The position numbers were made by a program, and so were the translations under genes. Below the pieces are notes generated by a model, which saw nothing but the letters and a program-made list of their open reading frames with translations, was not told where the DNA came from and ran no database searches. Positions 38,544 to 48,015 of a DNA stretch of 64,000 nucleotides are shown one piece after another. How positions within the stretch are numbered: the first letter of the stretch is position 1; each line of letters begins with the position of its first letter. This stretch comes from Udaeobacter sp963725505. Its GTDB lineage: Bacteria > Verrucomicrobiota > Verrucomicrobiia > Chthoniobacterales > UBA10450. Where the stretch lies: positions 496,001 to 560,000 of the forward strand of contig CAVRYN010000005.1 in NCBI GenBank assembly GCA_963725505.1, read 5' to 3'.

Positions 38544-39275
38544 CTACCAATTTTTGATCCACTGCGGCGTAATGGTATCGCCGGGCGGGGGGGACGGAGT
38601 AGTCGTTAGGGCTGCAGTGCTCCACAAATCGAAGGTAGGGTTGTAGCCTTTGGGCGTCGCCGGGTCAGCTTGATTGGCAGTCGAATAGCCGTAGCTGTTT
38701 CCGAAGGGATCAGCAATTGCAGTCACTGTCCCTGTGCCACCAGCAGGCAGAAGCATTTTCGGCTGGAATGCCATATAATTCTTGCCCGTTTCGCCTGCGT
38801 CTATCTGGCGATTGCCGTTCAAATCGCCGCTTAGCAGCGTGTACAGGTAGAGGCTGGTCTCACCATAGGTAGGATCAGATGTGCCCGTCGGATCCCCATA
38901 TGTTCGGGCATCGAGATTGTCCGTGACGTTCGCAGAAATAGTTACGGTGCCGATCGTGATAGCAGCGGCAGGGCCGCGTGGGTAAGTTGCATTATCTGAT
39001 TTGTAATTTTCAATCGCTGCTGCCATGGCTGCGATTTCGGTTTCGGCGCGGGCACGAGCGCCTTTCTTTCGGGCGTAACCAACTGTGCTGAGAACTAACC
39101 CAGTCAGCACGATGATGAGTCCGAAGACAACGACCAGCTCAATAAGAGTGAACGCGTTGTAGTGATGGCGGTCGCTGCGCCGAGCGTCGGCATGATTACC
39201 CAGGCGTTCGCCGCGGCGAACGCCTCTACAATTGCCGGGGAGAACTTTCTTCGTCATTTTGGCGGAGCCGCTCAC
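38544..39275 (-). CDS. type II secretion/type IV pilus pseudopilin (GspG-like)
   Basis: Class III signal-peptide protein: FTLIELVVVFGLIIVLTG is the N-terminal pilin helix, cleaved after Ala in YNA|FTLIEL (Gly is more usual at -1). The C-terminal domain (about 200 residues, YPRGPAAA, DLNGNRQIDAGETG) is larger than in typical GspG and contains a calcium-loop-like DLNGNRQID. 243 residues from a GTG that overlaps the gspF stop (GTGA); an ATG at 39257 is an alternative. The leader is about 40 residues instead of 6-10 because a GTAG-type repeat pair lies in it. Confidence 0.83.
   Translation of the reverse strand: MSGSAKMTKKVLPGNCRGVRRGERLGNHADARRSDRHHYNAFTLIELVVVFGLIIVLTGLVLSTVGYARKKGARARAETEIAAMAAAIENYKSDNATYPRGPAAAITIGTVTISANVTDNLDARTYGDPTGTSDPTYGETSLYLYTLLSGDLNGNRQIDAGETGKNYMAFQPKMLLPAGGTGTVTAIADPFGNSYGYSTANQADPATPKGYNPTFDLWSTAALTTTPSPPPGDTITPQWIKNW
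39159..39229. repeat. GTAG-type repeat pair coding the pseudopilin leader
   Basis: GTAG on the plus strand (39159-39162) and CTAC (39226-39229) bound it. The right hairpin AGGCGTTCGC-CGCG-GCGAACGCCT is perfect over 10 bp; the left one is decayed. It codes the Arg/His-rich leader (RGVRRGERLGNHADARRSD). Confidence 0.65.
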
Positions 39276-40561
39276 GTTTGCTGCTGCAGGCCGGTGATGA
39301 TGCTGATGAGCGGCGTGAAGAGAGCAAGCACGATCGTGCCGACAACTATCGCCAGGAACACAATCATGATGGGTTCGAGCGCCGAGGTCAGGGCTATCAC
39401 CGCGTTATCGACCTCGTCGTCATAGACGTCGGCGACCTTTAGAAGCATTTCAGGAAGCTTACCGGTTTCTTCGCCCACGTCGACCATGCTGACCACCATC
39501 GGCGGAAAAACGCGGCTCGCTTCCAACGGTTGCACGATCGATTCGCCTTCCTTCACGCTTTCGTGCACCTGCGAGATTGCGCGAGCGATGGCAGCGTTAC
39601 CGGCAGTTTCGCGCGTAATGTTCAATGCCTGCAAAATCGGAACACCGCTTGTGACCAGTGTTCCGAGTGTGCGCGCGAATCTTGAGATCGCCGTCTTGCG
39701 ATTCAAATTGCCAAATAGCGGCATGCGCAGTTTGAAGTCATCAATGACGAGTCGCCCGCGACGCGTGCGACCAATAAATTTGTAAAGGGTCACTATCACT
39801 ACGACCGCGCCCACAAGGATCAGGCCGCGGTGCTGCATGAAGTCACTTACTGCGAGGACAAACCTCGTCACAGGTGGCAGCGGTTTGTCGCCGAGCAAAT
39901 CGTGGAAAATCATTTCGAACCTCGGCACAATGAAGATGAGAAGAAAACACATGATGCCCACGGCCATTGTCATCACGATCCCCGGATAGACCATTGCCGC
40001 GATGACTTTGTTTCTAATCTTCGCGGCCTTCTCCTGAAATTCCGAAAGCCGGGTGAGTACCAGCTCGAGGACACCGCCGACCTCGCCGGCCCTGACCATG
40101 TTAACGTACAAATTATTGAAGATCCGTGGATGCAGGGCCAGCGCATCAGAAAACGTGCTGCCGCCCTGCACGGAGTCGGCGATCTTGTTGATCGTATTTT
40201 TCAAGAGCCTGTCGCGCTCCTGTTTTGCCAAAACGTTCAGGCTTTTCAGCAATGGCAAACCTGCATCAATCAGCGTCGCCAGTTGACGAGTAAAGATCAT
40301 CAGGATTTTTGACTTAACCTTTCTGCGCTTGAAAAGAACGATGCCCTTCTTCGCGCGCGGCTTCGTCACGCGCGCCGTCGTCGCTGCACGACGCCGAGCT
40401 TCTGTGCCGTCGGGACCGCTGATCGCCTCCTCAATAACGCTCGTGGGGAAATAGCCGGCCTGGCGCAATTGAGTGATTGCGGCATTACTAGAAACGGCTT
40501 CAACCAAGCCGGTCGCCTCCTGTCCCCGAGCGTCAAGAGCTACGTAGTTAAAACGTGGCAT
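39272..40561 (-). CDS. gspF: type II secretion/type IV pilus inner-membrane platform protein (GspF/PilC)
   Basis: Polytopic platform protein that couples the GspE ATPase to pseudopilin assembly. Two T2SSF domains (about residues 90-210 and 290-410) each with paired membrane segments; IFTRQLATLIDAGLPLLKSL and FARTLGTLVTSGVPILQAL are the paired motifs. 429 residues, normal. It lies 102 nt after gspE and overlaps gspG by 4 nt. The N-terminal MPRFNYVALDARGQEATG is the family start. Confidence 0.93.
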   Translation of the reverse strand: MPRFNYVALDARGQEATGLVEAVSSNAAITQLRQAGYFPTSVIEEAISGPDGTEARRRAATTARVTKPRAKKGIVLFKRRKVKSKILMIFTRQLATLIDAGLPLLKSLNVLAKQERDRLLKNTINKIADSVQGGSTFSDALALHPRIFNNLYVNMVRAGEVGGVLELVLTRLSEFQEKAAKIRNKVIAAMVYPGIVMTMAVGIMCFLLIFIVPRFEMIFHDLLGDKPLPPVTRFVLAVSDFMQHRGLILVGAVVVIVTLYKFIGRTRRGRLVIDDFKLRMPLFGNLNRKTAISRFARTLGTLVTSGVPILQALNITRETAGNAAIARAISQVHESVKEGESIVQPLEASRVFPPMVVSMVDVGEETGKLPEMLLKVADVYDDEVDNAVIALTSALEPIMIVFLAIVVGTIVLALFTPLISIITGLQQQT

Positions 40562-40565
40562 GATG

Positions 40566-40656
40566 GAATTTAGCGAGTTAACGATTTAATGATTTAACGA
40601 TTAAAGCAAACCGGGCTCTCCGAGTCCATTTCAATCGCTAAATCCCTGAATCGCTA
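40566..40656. repeat. AT-rich inverted repeat between gspE and gspF
   Basis: TTTAGCGAGTTAACGATTTAATGATTTAACG on one side and AATCGCTAAATCCCTGAATCGCTAAAT on the other are loosely inverted copies of a GATTTAGCGATTTA unit. A single relative lies beside tRNA-Arg at 26577-26595. Confidence 0.55.
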
Positions 40657-40663
40657 AATTTCT

Positions 40664-42349
40664 TCACGTGTATCTGAGCACTTCCTCGATGGTGGTGTCG
40701 CCTGCGAAGATGCTGCGCAAGCCGTCCTGGCGCAGCGTGACCATTCCAAGCTCGATCGCCTTTTGTTTTATCGTAACCGTGGGCGCGCGCTCATTGATCG
40801 ATTCACGAAGCGGATCGGTGATCTTCAGAAGCTCGTAAATTCCTTTGCGTCCTTTGTAGCCCGTGTTGTTGCAAGCGTCACAACCCTTGCCGTAGAAGAA
40901 TTGTTTGTCCCCAATTTCTCCCCGCGAAATCCCCAACTCCGCCAGTAAGGTGTCGTTCGGCTGATACGTCGCCCGGCATTGGCGACAGATGCTCCGCAGC
41001 AAACGCTGGCCGAGGACGGCCTCCAATGTGGTTGAAATCAGGAACGGTTCCACGCCCATGTCGATCAAGCGTGTGACCGCCCCAGGCGCGTCGTTGGTGT
41101 GCAGGGTGGTGAAAACCAGGTGCCCCGTGAGAGAGGCCTGAATGGCAATCTGTGCAGTCTCAAGGTCGCGTGTCTCGCCTATCATGATGCGGTCCGGGTC
41201 CTGTCGCAGGAATGATCGCAAGACTCGCGCAAACGTCAGGTCGATGGCGTCGTTCACCGGTACCTGGACGATTCCTTCCAAATCGTATTCGACCGGCTCC
41301 TCCGCGGTAATTAGTTTGGAGTCGATCGTGTTGATCTTGCGCAGGCAGGAATAAAGCGTCGTGGTCTTTCCCGAGCCGGTCGGTCCGGTCGCGATAAAAA
41401 TGCCGTTGGGCCGCTCGATCATTTCGAGCAAGAAATTGTAAATGTAGTCAGGCATCCCCAGCGCTTCGAGATCGAGATTTACGATGCTGCGATCAAGCAC
41501 GCGCAGCACCAGGCTCTCACCGAATTGGGTTGGCAACGTTGAAACGCGAAGATCGATATTGCGTCCGGCGATATGCTTCTGGATGCGGCCATCCTGCGGT
41601 AGCCGTCTCTCGGCGATATTCATGCTGGCCATCACTTTCACCCGCGAAATCACCGGGAGTGCAAGATGACGTGGCGGCGGCGACATCTCGTAAAGCGCAC
41701 CATCGACGCGATAGCGGATTTTGAATTCGTTTTCGAACGGCTCGAAGTGAATGTCGCTCGCGCGGTCCTGGATCGCTTGGTAAAGGATGAGATCGACAAA
41801 GCGAATGATCGGTGTTGCATTCGCCTCCGCTTCGACCGCGGCCTCGTCGTCTCTCTCGCGCAATTGCAGAAGCTCGCCAGCTTCGCCGAGCTGCTTGAGA
41901 ACTTCATCCATGCTGGTGGTATCGCTGCCGTAATGCTGCTTGATCAGTTCTTCGATCTGCTCGGGCGGCGAAACCACTACCTGAATGTCTTCACCGAGCG
42001 CGAAACGGAGGTCCTCTGCAGCATGGGGATCAAACGGATCGACCAGCGCGATTCGTAATGTGGTTCCGCTCATTTCAATTGGAAGCGCGCCGTGCAATCG
42101 AGCCAGCCCACTGGGAATAAAACGCAAAATTTCCGGCGCGATCTCGCGTTCGGTTAGGTCGATGAAGTCGGTGCCAAGGCCGCTGGCGATTGTTTGATAA
42201 AAGCCCGGCTCATCGATGAAGCCGCCATCGACCATCGCCTGCGCCACCGTCTTCCCGTTTAACTCCACTTCGTTGAGGACGTCTTCCGCTTGCGAAGGTA
42301 CGAGCACACGCTGCTCCACGAAAAATTCGGCAAGCTGTTTATCCGTCAT
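40664..42349 (-). CDS. gspE: type II secretion/type IV pilus ATPase (GspE/PilB), copy A
   Basis: Hexameric assembly ATPase. An N-terminal MshEN-type domain (about 1-150) is followed by the motor: Walker A GPTGSGKTTTLYS, Asp box ITAEEPVEYDLEG, Walker B RIMIGETRDLETA, His box LVFTTLHTNDAPG, and a tetracysteine zinc site CRQCRATY...CDACNNTGYKG. 561 residues from the ATG at 42349 (MTDKQLAEFFVEQ); the open frame continues upstream to a GTG inside a repeat. Tandem paralogue of the next gene. Confidence 0.93.
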   Translation of the reverse strand: MTDKQLAEFFVEQRVLVPSQAEDVLNEVELNGKTVAQAMVDGGFIDEPGFYQTIASGLGTDFIDLTEREIAPEILRFIPSGLARLHGALPIEMSGTTLRIALVDPFDPHAAEDLRFALGEDIQVVVSPPEQIEELIKQHYGSDTTSMDEVLKQLGEAGELLQLRERDDEAAVEAEANATPIIRFVDLILYQAIQDRASDIHFEPFENEFKIRYRVDGALYEMSPPPRHLALPVISRVKVMASMNIAERRLPQDGRIQKHIAGRNIDLRVSTLPTQFGESLVLRVLDRSIVNLDLEALGMPDYIYNFLLEMIERPNGIFIATGPTGSGKTTTLYSCLRKINTIDSKLITAEEPVEYDLEGIVQVPVNDAIDLTFARVLRSFLRQDPDRIMIGETRDLETAQIAIQASLTGHLVFTTLHTNDAPGAVTRLIDMGVEPFLISTTLEAVLGQRLLRSICRQCRATYQPNDTLLAELGISRGEIGDKQFFYGKGCDACNNTGYKGRKGIYELLKITDPLRESINERAPTVTIKQKAIELGMVTLRQDGLRSIFAGDTTIEEVLRYT

Positions 42350-42364
42350 GATTGGCGTCTGTGG

Positions 42365-42527
42365 GTAGCGCACGCGTCTCGCGTGCTGGTTTCGGCGTCG
42401 CGCCGAAATGAACTTTCGAAACGCGGAAGTCTCCGGCGAGAATACTGCGCACCATCCCGCGGTTGCGCTTCGAGGAAAGTCCGCGACGGCGTGACGCCAT
42501 CGCCAACACGCGAGACGCGTGCGCTAC
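42365..42527. repeat. long GTAG...CTAC repeat, copy 2 of 2
   Basis: GTAG, CGCACGCG-TCT-CGCGTGC, then TTTCGGCGTCGCGCCGAAA, about 90 bp of middle, then ACACGCG-AGA-CGCGTGCG and CTAC. The ends match those at 12803-12947 nearly base for base. It occupies the gap between the two gspE genes. Confidence 0.78.
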
Positions 42528-42551
42528 CCAATCGAGAGCCCCCTGCGCACA

Positions 42552-44255
42552 TCAGCTCACATCTCCCACGGTGATGGAGATGACTTCCTCCGCAGAAGTG
42601 AGGCCCGCCAGCACCTTGCGTACGCCATCTTCGCGCAACGTTCGCATGCCCAGTTCGCGAGCTCGTTGCCGAAGCACGAAGGTCGAGGTGCTTTTGTTGA
42701 TCATGTGGCGCACCTCATCGTCGATCACAAAATTTTCGAATATGCCCATTCGTCCCTTGTAACCAATTTGACGGCACTCTTCGCATCCCACCGGCTTCAT
42801 TACCTGCGCCTCGGAGACTTGGCCAGGCTCAATCCGAAGCGCGCGCAATTCGGTGTCGGTGAGTTCGCCTGGTTGTTTGCAGTTGTTACATAGCCGCCGG
42901 ATAAGCCTTTGCGCCATGACCGCGCGGACCGAGGACGCAACGAGAAACGGTTGCACGCCGATATCGATCAGGCGAGCTACGGCGGAGGGCGCGTCATTGG
43001 TGTGCAGCGTGCTGAAAACAAGGTGCCCGGTCAGACTGGCGTTCGTAGCAATGGTCGCAGTTTCAAGATCGCGAATTTCACCGATCATAATGATGTTCGG
43101 CGCCTGGCGCAGCATGGAGCGTAAAGCAGCGGCAAATGTCATACCGATCTCCGTGTTCACCTGCACCTGGTTGATCCCGGTCATCTGATATTCGATCGGT
43201 TCCTCGACGGTAATGATCTTGCGGTCTGGTTTGTTGATGTAATTGAGACAGGCGTAAAGCGTGGTCGTCTTGCCGGAGCCAGTCGGCCCGGTGACGAGGA
43301 GAATGCCGTCCGGCAGTTTGATCAGGCGCTCAAGGGTTTCCTGGTCGTCAGAAAGAAAACCAAGCTCCGGTAAACCGAGCTTCAAGCTGGATTTGTCGAG
43401 TATCCGCAAAACCATGCTCTCGCCGTGATTAGTAGGCATGGTCGAGACGCGCAGGTCGATGGGCTTCCTTTTAATCCTTACCTGGATGCGACCATCCTGC
43501 GGCAAGCGTTTCTCTGCGATGCTCATCGAGCCGGTCATGATCTTGAGCCGGCTGATAATGGCCGATTGCAGACGCTTCGGTGGCGCTTGCATTTCCTGCA
43601 GCACGCCGTCAATCCGAAATCGGACGCGAAATCTTTTGTCCATCGGTTCGAGATGAATATCGCTCGCGCCAGCGCGGTGCGCCTCGATCAGCAACATGGA
43701 TACGAGCCGGACAATCGGCGCGTCTGCTTCATCGACTGCGGCAGCTTCTGCGCCATCGCCAAATTCCAGACCCAGATCGATGTCTTCCCCAATTTCTTTT
43801 TGGAGGATGTCCGCCGCTTCGTCGGCCGTGCCGTAGTATTTGATTAACGCTTCGCGGATTTTTGTCGGGCTGGTGCAGACCAGTTCCAGCTCGCGTTGGA
43901 GCAGGAAACTCAGGCTGTCCGTCGTATCGATGTCGAGCGGGTTGTCCACTGCGACCACCAGCCCACTCTCGCCGAAAGCGACCGGAATCACTTTGAAGCG
44001 CCGCGCATCTTCGCCTCGGATCTGAGTGATGACACCCGGCGGAATCACCATGGTGGAGATGTCGATCCAGTCCATCTGCGCCTGCGCCGCGAGCGTGCGC
44101 GAGACGTCCACCTCGGACACAATTCCGTCATTGACCAAAACATCGATCACGCCCGGCTCGCCGTTCAGGCGCGAGCGGGCACTGTCGATCTGCTGGCGTG
44201 TGACCAGTCCTACGTCGCTGAGGACCCTGAGTACGTACTCTTCGTTTTGTTGCAC
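42552..44255 (-). CDS. gspE: type II secretion/type IV pilus ATPase (GspE/PilB), copy B
   Basis: Same plan as its neighbour: N-terminal MshEN domain, Walker A GPTGSGKTTTLYA, Asp box ITVEEPIEYQMTG, Walker B NIIMIGEIRDLETA, LVFSTLHTNDAPS and zinc cysteines CNNCKQP...CEECRQIGYKG. 567 residues. The two proteins are clearly related but diverged throughout, so the duplication is old. Order of transcription is copy B, copy A, gspF, gspG; one copy could serve secretion and the other pili or retraction, which is inference. Confidence 0.93.
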   Translation of the reverse strand: MQQNEEYVLRVLSDVGLVTRQQIDSARSRLNGEPGVIDVLVNDGIVSEVDVSRTLAAQAQMDWIDISTMVIPPGVITQIRGEDARRFKVIPVAFGESGLVVAVDNPLDIDTTDSLSFLLQRELELVCTSPTKIREALIKYYGTADEAADILQKEIGEDIDLGLEFGDGAEAAAVDEADAPIVRLVSMLLIEAHRAGASDIHLEPMDKRFRVRFRIDGVLQEMQAPPKRLQSAIISRLKIMTGSMSIAEKRLPQDGRIQVRIKRKPIDLRVSTMPTNHGESMVLRILDKSSLKLGLPELGFLSDDQETLERLIKLPDGILLVTGPTGSGKTTTLYACLNYINKPDRKIITVEEPIEYQMTGINQVQVNTEIGMTFAAALRSMLRQAPNIIMIGEIRDLETATIATNASLTGHLVFSTLHTNDAPSAVARLIDIGVQPFLVASSVRAVMAQRLIRRLCNNCKQPGELTDTELRALRIEPGQVSEAQVMKPVGCEECRQIGYKGRMGIFENFVIDDEVRHMINKSTSTFVLRQRARELGMRTLREDGVRKVLAGLTSAEEVISITVGDVS

Positions 44256-44319
44256 TGGTGGAAACTGCTGGAGCGCAGTTTACCGCAAATTGCGTGATTT
44301 TCCAGCCGCGGCCCAAATG

Positions 44320-44344
44320 GTAGGGTCGGCACGCTGCGCCGATC
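44320..44344 (+). repeat. single GTAG-hairpin repeat
   Basis: GTAG, GGTCGGCAC-GCT-GCGCCGATC: 9-bp stem with two mismatches and a 3-nt loop. It lies in the 98-bp gap between glmS and gspE copy B. Confidence 0.6.
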
Positions 44345-44353
44345 GGACTGGGA

Positions 44354-46225
44354 TCATTCTACGGTCACGCTCTTGGCGAGATTGCGCGGTTTATCGACAT
44401 CGCGGCCCAGTTCGACGGCGAGATGGTAAGCGAGAAGCTGAAGTGGGACGGCCGTCAGGATGGCCATGACATAATCAGGCGTTTCCGGCAGCACGATGAT
44501 GTCGTTGGCAATTTCCTTGAGATGCTTCGCGCAGTTTCCGCTGGTCAGCGCGATGATGGGCCCCTTGCGGGCTTTCACTTGCTCGATGTTGTTCAGGTTT
44601 TTTGAAAAGACCGAATCATCCGGCGCGATAAAAACTGAGGGCAGATCGGAACGAATCAGCGCGATGATCCCGTGCTTGAGTTCGGCGCTCGGATGACCTT
44701 CAGCAAAGAGATATGTGATCTCCTTCATTTTGAGAGCGCCTTCGAGCGCGATCGGATAATTGAACTGCCTGCCAAAGAAAAGGAACCCGTTTGCATTGGC
44801 ATATTTTTTGGCAATCGCCTTAATCTGATCGTTGAGATCTAAAACGGCTTCGACTTGTTGCGGCAATGCTTCCAGCGCTTCGATAACGCGGCTTCCTTCG
44901 GCCGCGGACAGATTGCGCATCCGCCCAAAGAGCAGCCCGAGCAGCGTGAGAATAACAAGCTGCGAGGTAAACGATTTGGTCGCCGCCACGCCGATCTCCG
45001 GTCCGGCGTGCATGTAAACTCCACCGTCGCTTTCGCGCGCGATCGTGCTCGCGACGTTGTTACAAATTCCCAGGGTGCGAAAACCTTTGCGCCGGCTTTC
45101 GCGCAATGCCCCGAGCGTGTCCGCCGTTTCGCCGCTCTGGCTGATGGCGAAGACCAGCGTCTCAGGAGTCATCGGCGTATTCCGATGGCGAAACTCGCTG
45201 GCGTAATCGACTTCGGTCGGGATATTCGCCAGCTGCTCGATCAAATATTCGCCAACTCTGCCCGCATGCAGCGCAGTGCCGCAACCGGTGAGAACGATAC
45301 GCCCGACATCGCGCAATTGAGGAGCCGCCATGTTCAGGCCGCCCAACCTTGCGGTGCATTCCTCGTGGTTCAGACGGCCGCGCATCGCGTCGCGCACCGT
45401 GTTTGGTTGCTCAAAGATTTCCTTGAGCATGTAATGGGGAAAATCACCCTTCTTGACGTCTTCGGCCGTGAACTCGACTTTGCTGACCGGATGCTCGGTG
45501 CTATCTCCGGCGAGCGAAATGATCTCGAACTTGTCCGTCCCCGCTGCGACTACATCGAAGTCGTTTAAATAAACCGCGTCGCGCGTGTAAGCGACAATCG
45601 CACTCACATCGCTGGCCAGAAAATTTTCGCCTTTGCCGACACCGAGCACGAGAGGGCTTCCACGGCGCGCGCCAATCATGAAATCCGGCACATCGGCATG
45701 AACCAGTGCTATGCCGTACGTGCCGATCACCTGCCGAAGCGCTGTGCGAACAGCTTCAAAAAGCCGGGCTTTTTTTCCCGGAGCGTCCACCGTGCTGGCG
45801 CACGAGTCGTCGTAGAGTTTGCCGATCAGATGCGCGAGAACTTCCGTATCGGTTTCGGAGCGAAAGCTGGTGTCGCCATCGCGGACGAGTTCATCCTTTA
45901 GCGCCTGATAATTTTCGATCACTCCGTTGTGCACGAGCGCCAGTTTGCCGCTGGCGTCGAAGTGCGGATGCGCGTTTTGATCGTTCACTTTGCCGTGCGT
46001 GGCCCAGCGCGTGTGGCTGATGCCGAGGGAGCCCGAAACCGGTTGCTTCTTCACTAATTTTGTGAGTGCGGCAATGCGTCCCGCGCATTTGCGTGTCTCC
46101 AAGCGTCCTCTCTGCACGATAGCGAGACCGGCGGAATCGTAGCCGCGATATTCCAAGCGGCGCAGTCCGTCGAGTAAAATGGGCGTCGCCTCAGCGCGCC
46201 CCACGTAGCCCACAATTCCACACAT
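44354..46225 (-). CDS. glmS: glutamine-fructose-6-phosphate aminotransferase (isomerising)
   Basis: Makes glucosamine-6-phosphate for peptidoglycan and lipopolysaccharide. Cys2 in MCGIVGYVG is the glutaminase nucleophile; EYRGYDSAGLA and GISHTRWATHG follow. Two SIS isomerase domains contain FAISQSGETADT and the C-terminal KPRNLAKSVTVE tail that closes the active site. 623 residues, slightly above the usual 610. No glmS ribozyme-like leader is evident upstream; that region is a GTCAT repeat. Confidence 0.97.
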   Translation of the reverse strand: MCGIVGYVGRAEATPILLDGLRRLEYRGYDSAGLAIVQRGRLETRKCAGRIAALTKLVKKQPVSGSLGISHTRWATHGKVNDQNAHPHFDASGKLALVHNGVIENYQALKDELVRDGDTSFRSETDTEVLAHLIGKLYDDSCASTVDAPGKKARLFEAVRTALRQVIGTYGIALVHADVPDFMIGARRGSPLVLGVGKGENFLASDVSAIVAYTRDAVYLNDFDVVAAGTDKFEIISLAGDSTEHPVSKVEFTAEDVKKGDFPHYMLKEIFEQPNTVRDAMRGRLNHEECTARLGGLNMAAPQLRDVGRIVLTGCGTALHAGRVGEYLIEQLANIPTEVDYASEFRHRNTPMTPETLVFAISQSGETADTLGALRESRRKGFRTLGICNNVASTIARESDGGVYMHAGPEIGVAATKSFTSQLVILTLLGLLFGRMRNLSAAEGSRVIEALEALPQQVEAVLDLNDQIKAIAKKYANANGFLFFGRQFNYPIALEGALKMKEITYLFAEGHPSAELKHGIIALIRSDLPSVFIAPDDSVFSKNLNNIEQVKARKGPIIALTSGNCAKHLKEIANDIIVLPETPDYVMAILTAVPLQLLAYHLAVELGRDVDKPRNLAKSVTVE

Positions 46226-46376
46226 GTTCGTAAGGACTTTAGCGGTGGCGGTCCGTTACCGCAAGATGCACAGCGGCGAGCGGGCTTGAATCACACGCTG
46301 CAAACAATGAAGAAGCGCGAATAACGAATGACGAAACAATGACGAATTCAAAAAACACACGAACTTCATCTGCACG

Positions 46377-46493
46377 GTCATCCCCAGCGAACGGCGAGGG
46401 ACCTCACAATCGGTGTTTGGTCATACAAGTTAGAAATGCGTATACGACTTAGTCAGAGATTCCGCGACTCTGCTTCGCTCCGCTTGGAATGAC
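46377..46493. repeat. GTCAT...ATGAC inverted repeat, copy 4
   Basis: GTCATCCCCAGCGAACGGCGAG and GACTCTGCTTCGCTCC plus GCTTGGAATGAC. Lies in the 320-bp gap between the divergent glmS and glgC genes; the rest of the gap shows no clear feature. Confidence 0.7.
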
Positions 46494-46545
46494 AGAACCT
46501 GTAAGGTTATTGACCCCGAAAGGGTTCGGGGTTGATTTGACCGCA

Positions 46546-47883
46546 ATGCAAAGCCGGAGGGAGCGCGATTTACTTCAAAAAAGTTCAGAAGCTCTTCCTG
46601 CTGCGCTGCCACCGGGCGCCATCCAACGAACGCTTGCCATTATCATGGGCGGGGGCGCGGGCACGCGTTTGTTTCCGCTCACGAAAGATCGCGCCAAGCC
46701 GGCTGTGCCGCTAGGTGGCAAATATCGCATCGTCGATATCCCGATCAGCAATTGTCTGAACTCCGGGCTGCGCTCGATCTATGTGCTTACGCAGTTCAAC
46801 AGCATGTCGCTGCATCGGCACATGCAGGCCAGTTACAAGTTCGATAATTTTTCGCGCAGCTTTGTGGACATTCTTGCGGCGCAACAAACGCCCGCCGGCT
46901 CGCAATGGTATCAGGGAACCGCCGACGCGGTCCGGCAAAACATGCGCTACTTCCTGGAGCGGCCGTACGATTATTACCTGATCTTAAGCGGCGACCAGCT
47001 TTACCGGATGGATTTTCGAGAAATTCTGCATCAGCACATCCAGCGGGGCGCGGACATCACATTGGCCACCAAACCAGTGGCGCAGCATCAGGTTTCCGAG
47101 TTTGGCATTATGCAGAGCGAGGTTGATCGCCGGATCACCGGGTTCATCGAGAAACCGGCGGATGAAACTTCGTTGCAGGAAATGAAGATGAGCCGGGAGC
47201 TGCTCCGCGCCATCGGTTCCAACGAAGACGAGGAATTATTCCAGGCGTCGATGGGGATTTATGTCTTCAACCGAGATGTGCTCATAGAATCGTTGGAGAA
47301 CGATCTGATCGATTTCGGAAAACACATTATCCCTATGGCGATCAAAGATCGCCATGTCAGCGCGTTCATCTTCCAAGGCTACTGGGAAGACATCGGAACG
47401 ATTCGCGCCTTCTATGAGGCAAATCTCGACCTTACTGACGTCGTGCCGGAATACAGCTTCTTCGAGCCCGAGTCTCCGATCTATACGCATCCGCGTTTTT
47501 TGCCGGGAAGCAAAATCAACGGAGCCACGTTGCGGCAGGCGATCATTTCCGATGGTTGCGTCATTTCGGATGCGCATCTGGAGCGATGCGTGGTGGGGAT
47601 ACGCAGCGTGATTCAGAGCGGCGCAACGATCCGGAACAGCATCGTGATGGGCGCGGACTATTTTGAATTAGGGCAAACCGATTCGTCGCAGCCACCCATT
47701 GGCATCGGGCGCAATTGCGTGATCGATCGCACGATCATCGACAAAAACGCGCGCATCAGCGACGGCGTCGTGATTACGCCGGAAGGTAAACCGTCGAACT
47801 TGGATGGAGATAATTACTTCATCCGCGACGGCATCGTGGTCATACCGAAAAACGCCGTCATCCCAGCCGGCTTCTGGATTTGA
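46546..47883 (+). CDS. glgC: glucose-1-phosphate adenylyltransferase
   Basis: Makes ADP-glucose for glycogen. MGGGAGTRLFPLTKDRAKP is the nucleotide and activator region, followed by SNCLNSGLRSIYVLTQ, GTADAVRQ, and YLILSGDQLYRMD; a left-handed beta-helix ends the protein. The frame is open from 46489, but those codons start in a repeat end (ATGAC); the ATG at 46546 (MQSRRERDLLQ) gives 445 residues and is preferred. Product length is close to plant and cyanobacterial forms. No other glg gene is in the window. Confidence 0.93.
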   Translation: MQSRRERDLLQKSSEALPAALPPGAIQRTLAIIMGGGAGTRLFPLTKDRAKPAVPLGGKYRIVDIPISNCLNSGLRSIYVLTQFNSMSLHRHMQASYKFDNFSRSFVDILAAQQTPAGSQWYQGTADAVRQNMRYFLERPYDYYLILSGDQLYRMDFREILHQHIQRGADITLATKPVAQHQVSEFGIMQSEVDRRITGFIEKPADETSLQEMKMSRELLRAIGSNEDEELFQASMGIYVFNRDVLIESLENDLIDFGKHIIPMAIKDRHVSAFIFQGYWEDIGTIRAFYEANLDLTDVVPEYSFFEPESPIYTHPRFLPGSKINGATLRQAIISDGCVISDAHLERCVVGIRSVIQSGATIRNSIVMGADYFELGQTDSSQPPIGIGRNCVIDRTIIDKNARISDGVVITPEGKPSNLDGDNYFIRDGIVVIPKNAVIPAGFWI

Positions 47884-47915
47884 ATTCTCGTCTGCGAACG
47901 GCCATCGCGCGGATG

Positions 47916-48008
47916 CCCTAACGACCCAAGCTCAGCGACGGCGGCCACGAGGCTCGCCGATTGCAACCACGACGGCCCGCCGCCGTTCGCTGCAGCGCAT
48001 GGTTAGGC
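47916..48008 (-). other. integron attC site
   Basis: On the minus strand the site reads GCCTAAC (R'') at 48008-48002, then a long imperfect stem, and ends GTTAGGG (R') at 47922-47916. AGCGACGGCGG pairs with CCGCCGTTCGCT leaving one extrahelical base, as in folded attC sites; GCTGAGCTTGGG next to the GTTAG core is common in environmental attC sites. R'' lies 8 nt after the stop of the regulator gene, the normal position at the 3' end of a cassette. The final G of R' departs from the GTTRRRY consensus. Confidence 0.7.
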
Positions 48009-48015
48009 CACCTGG

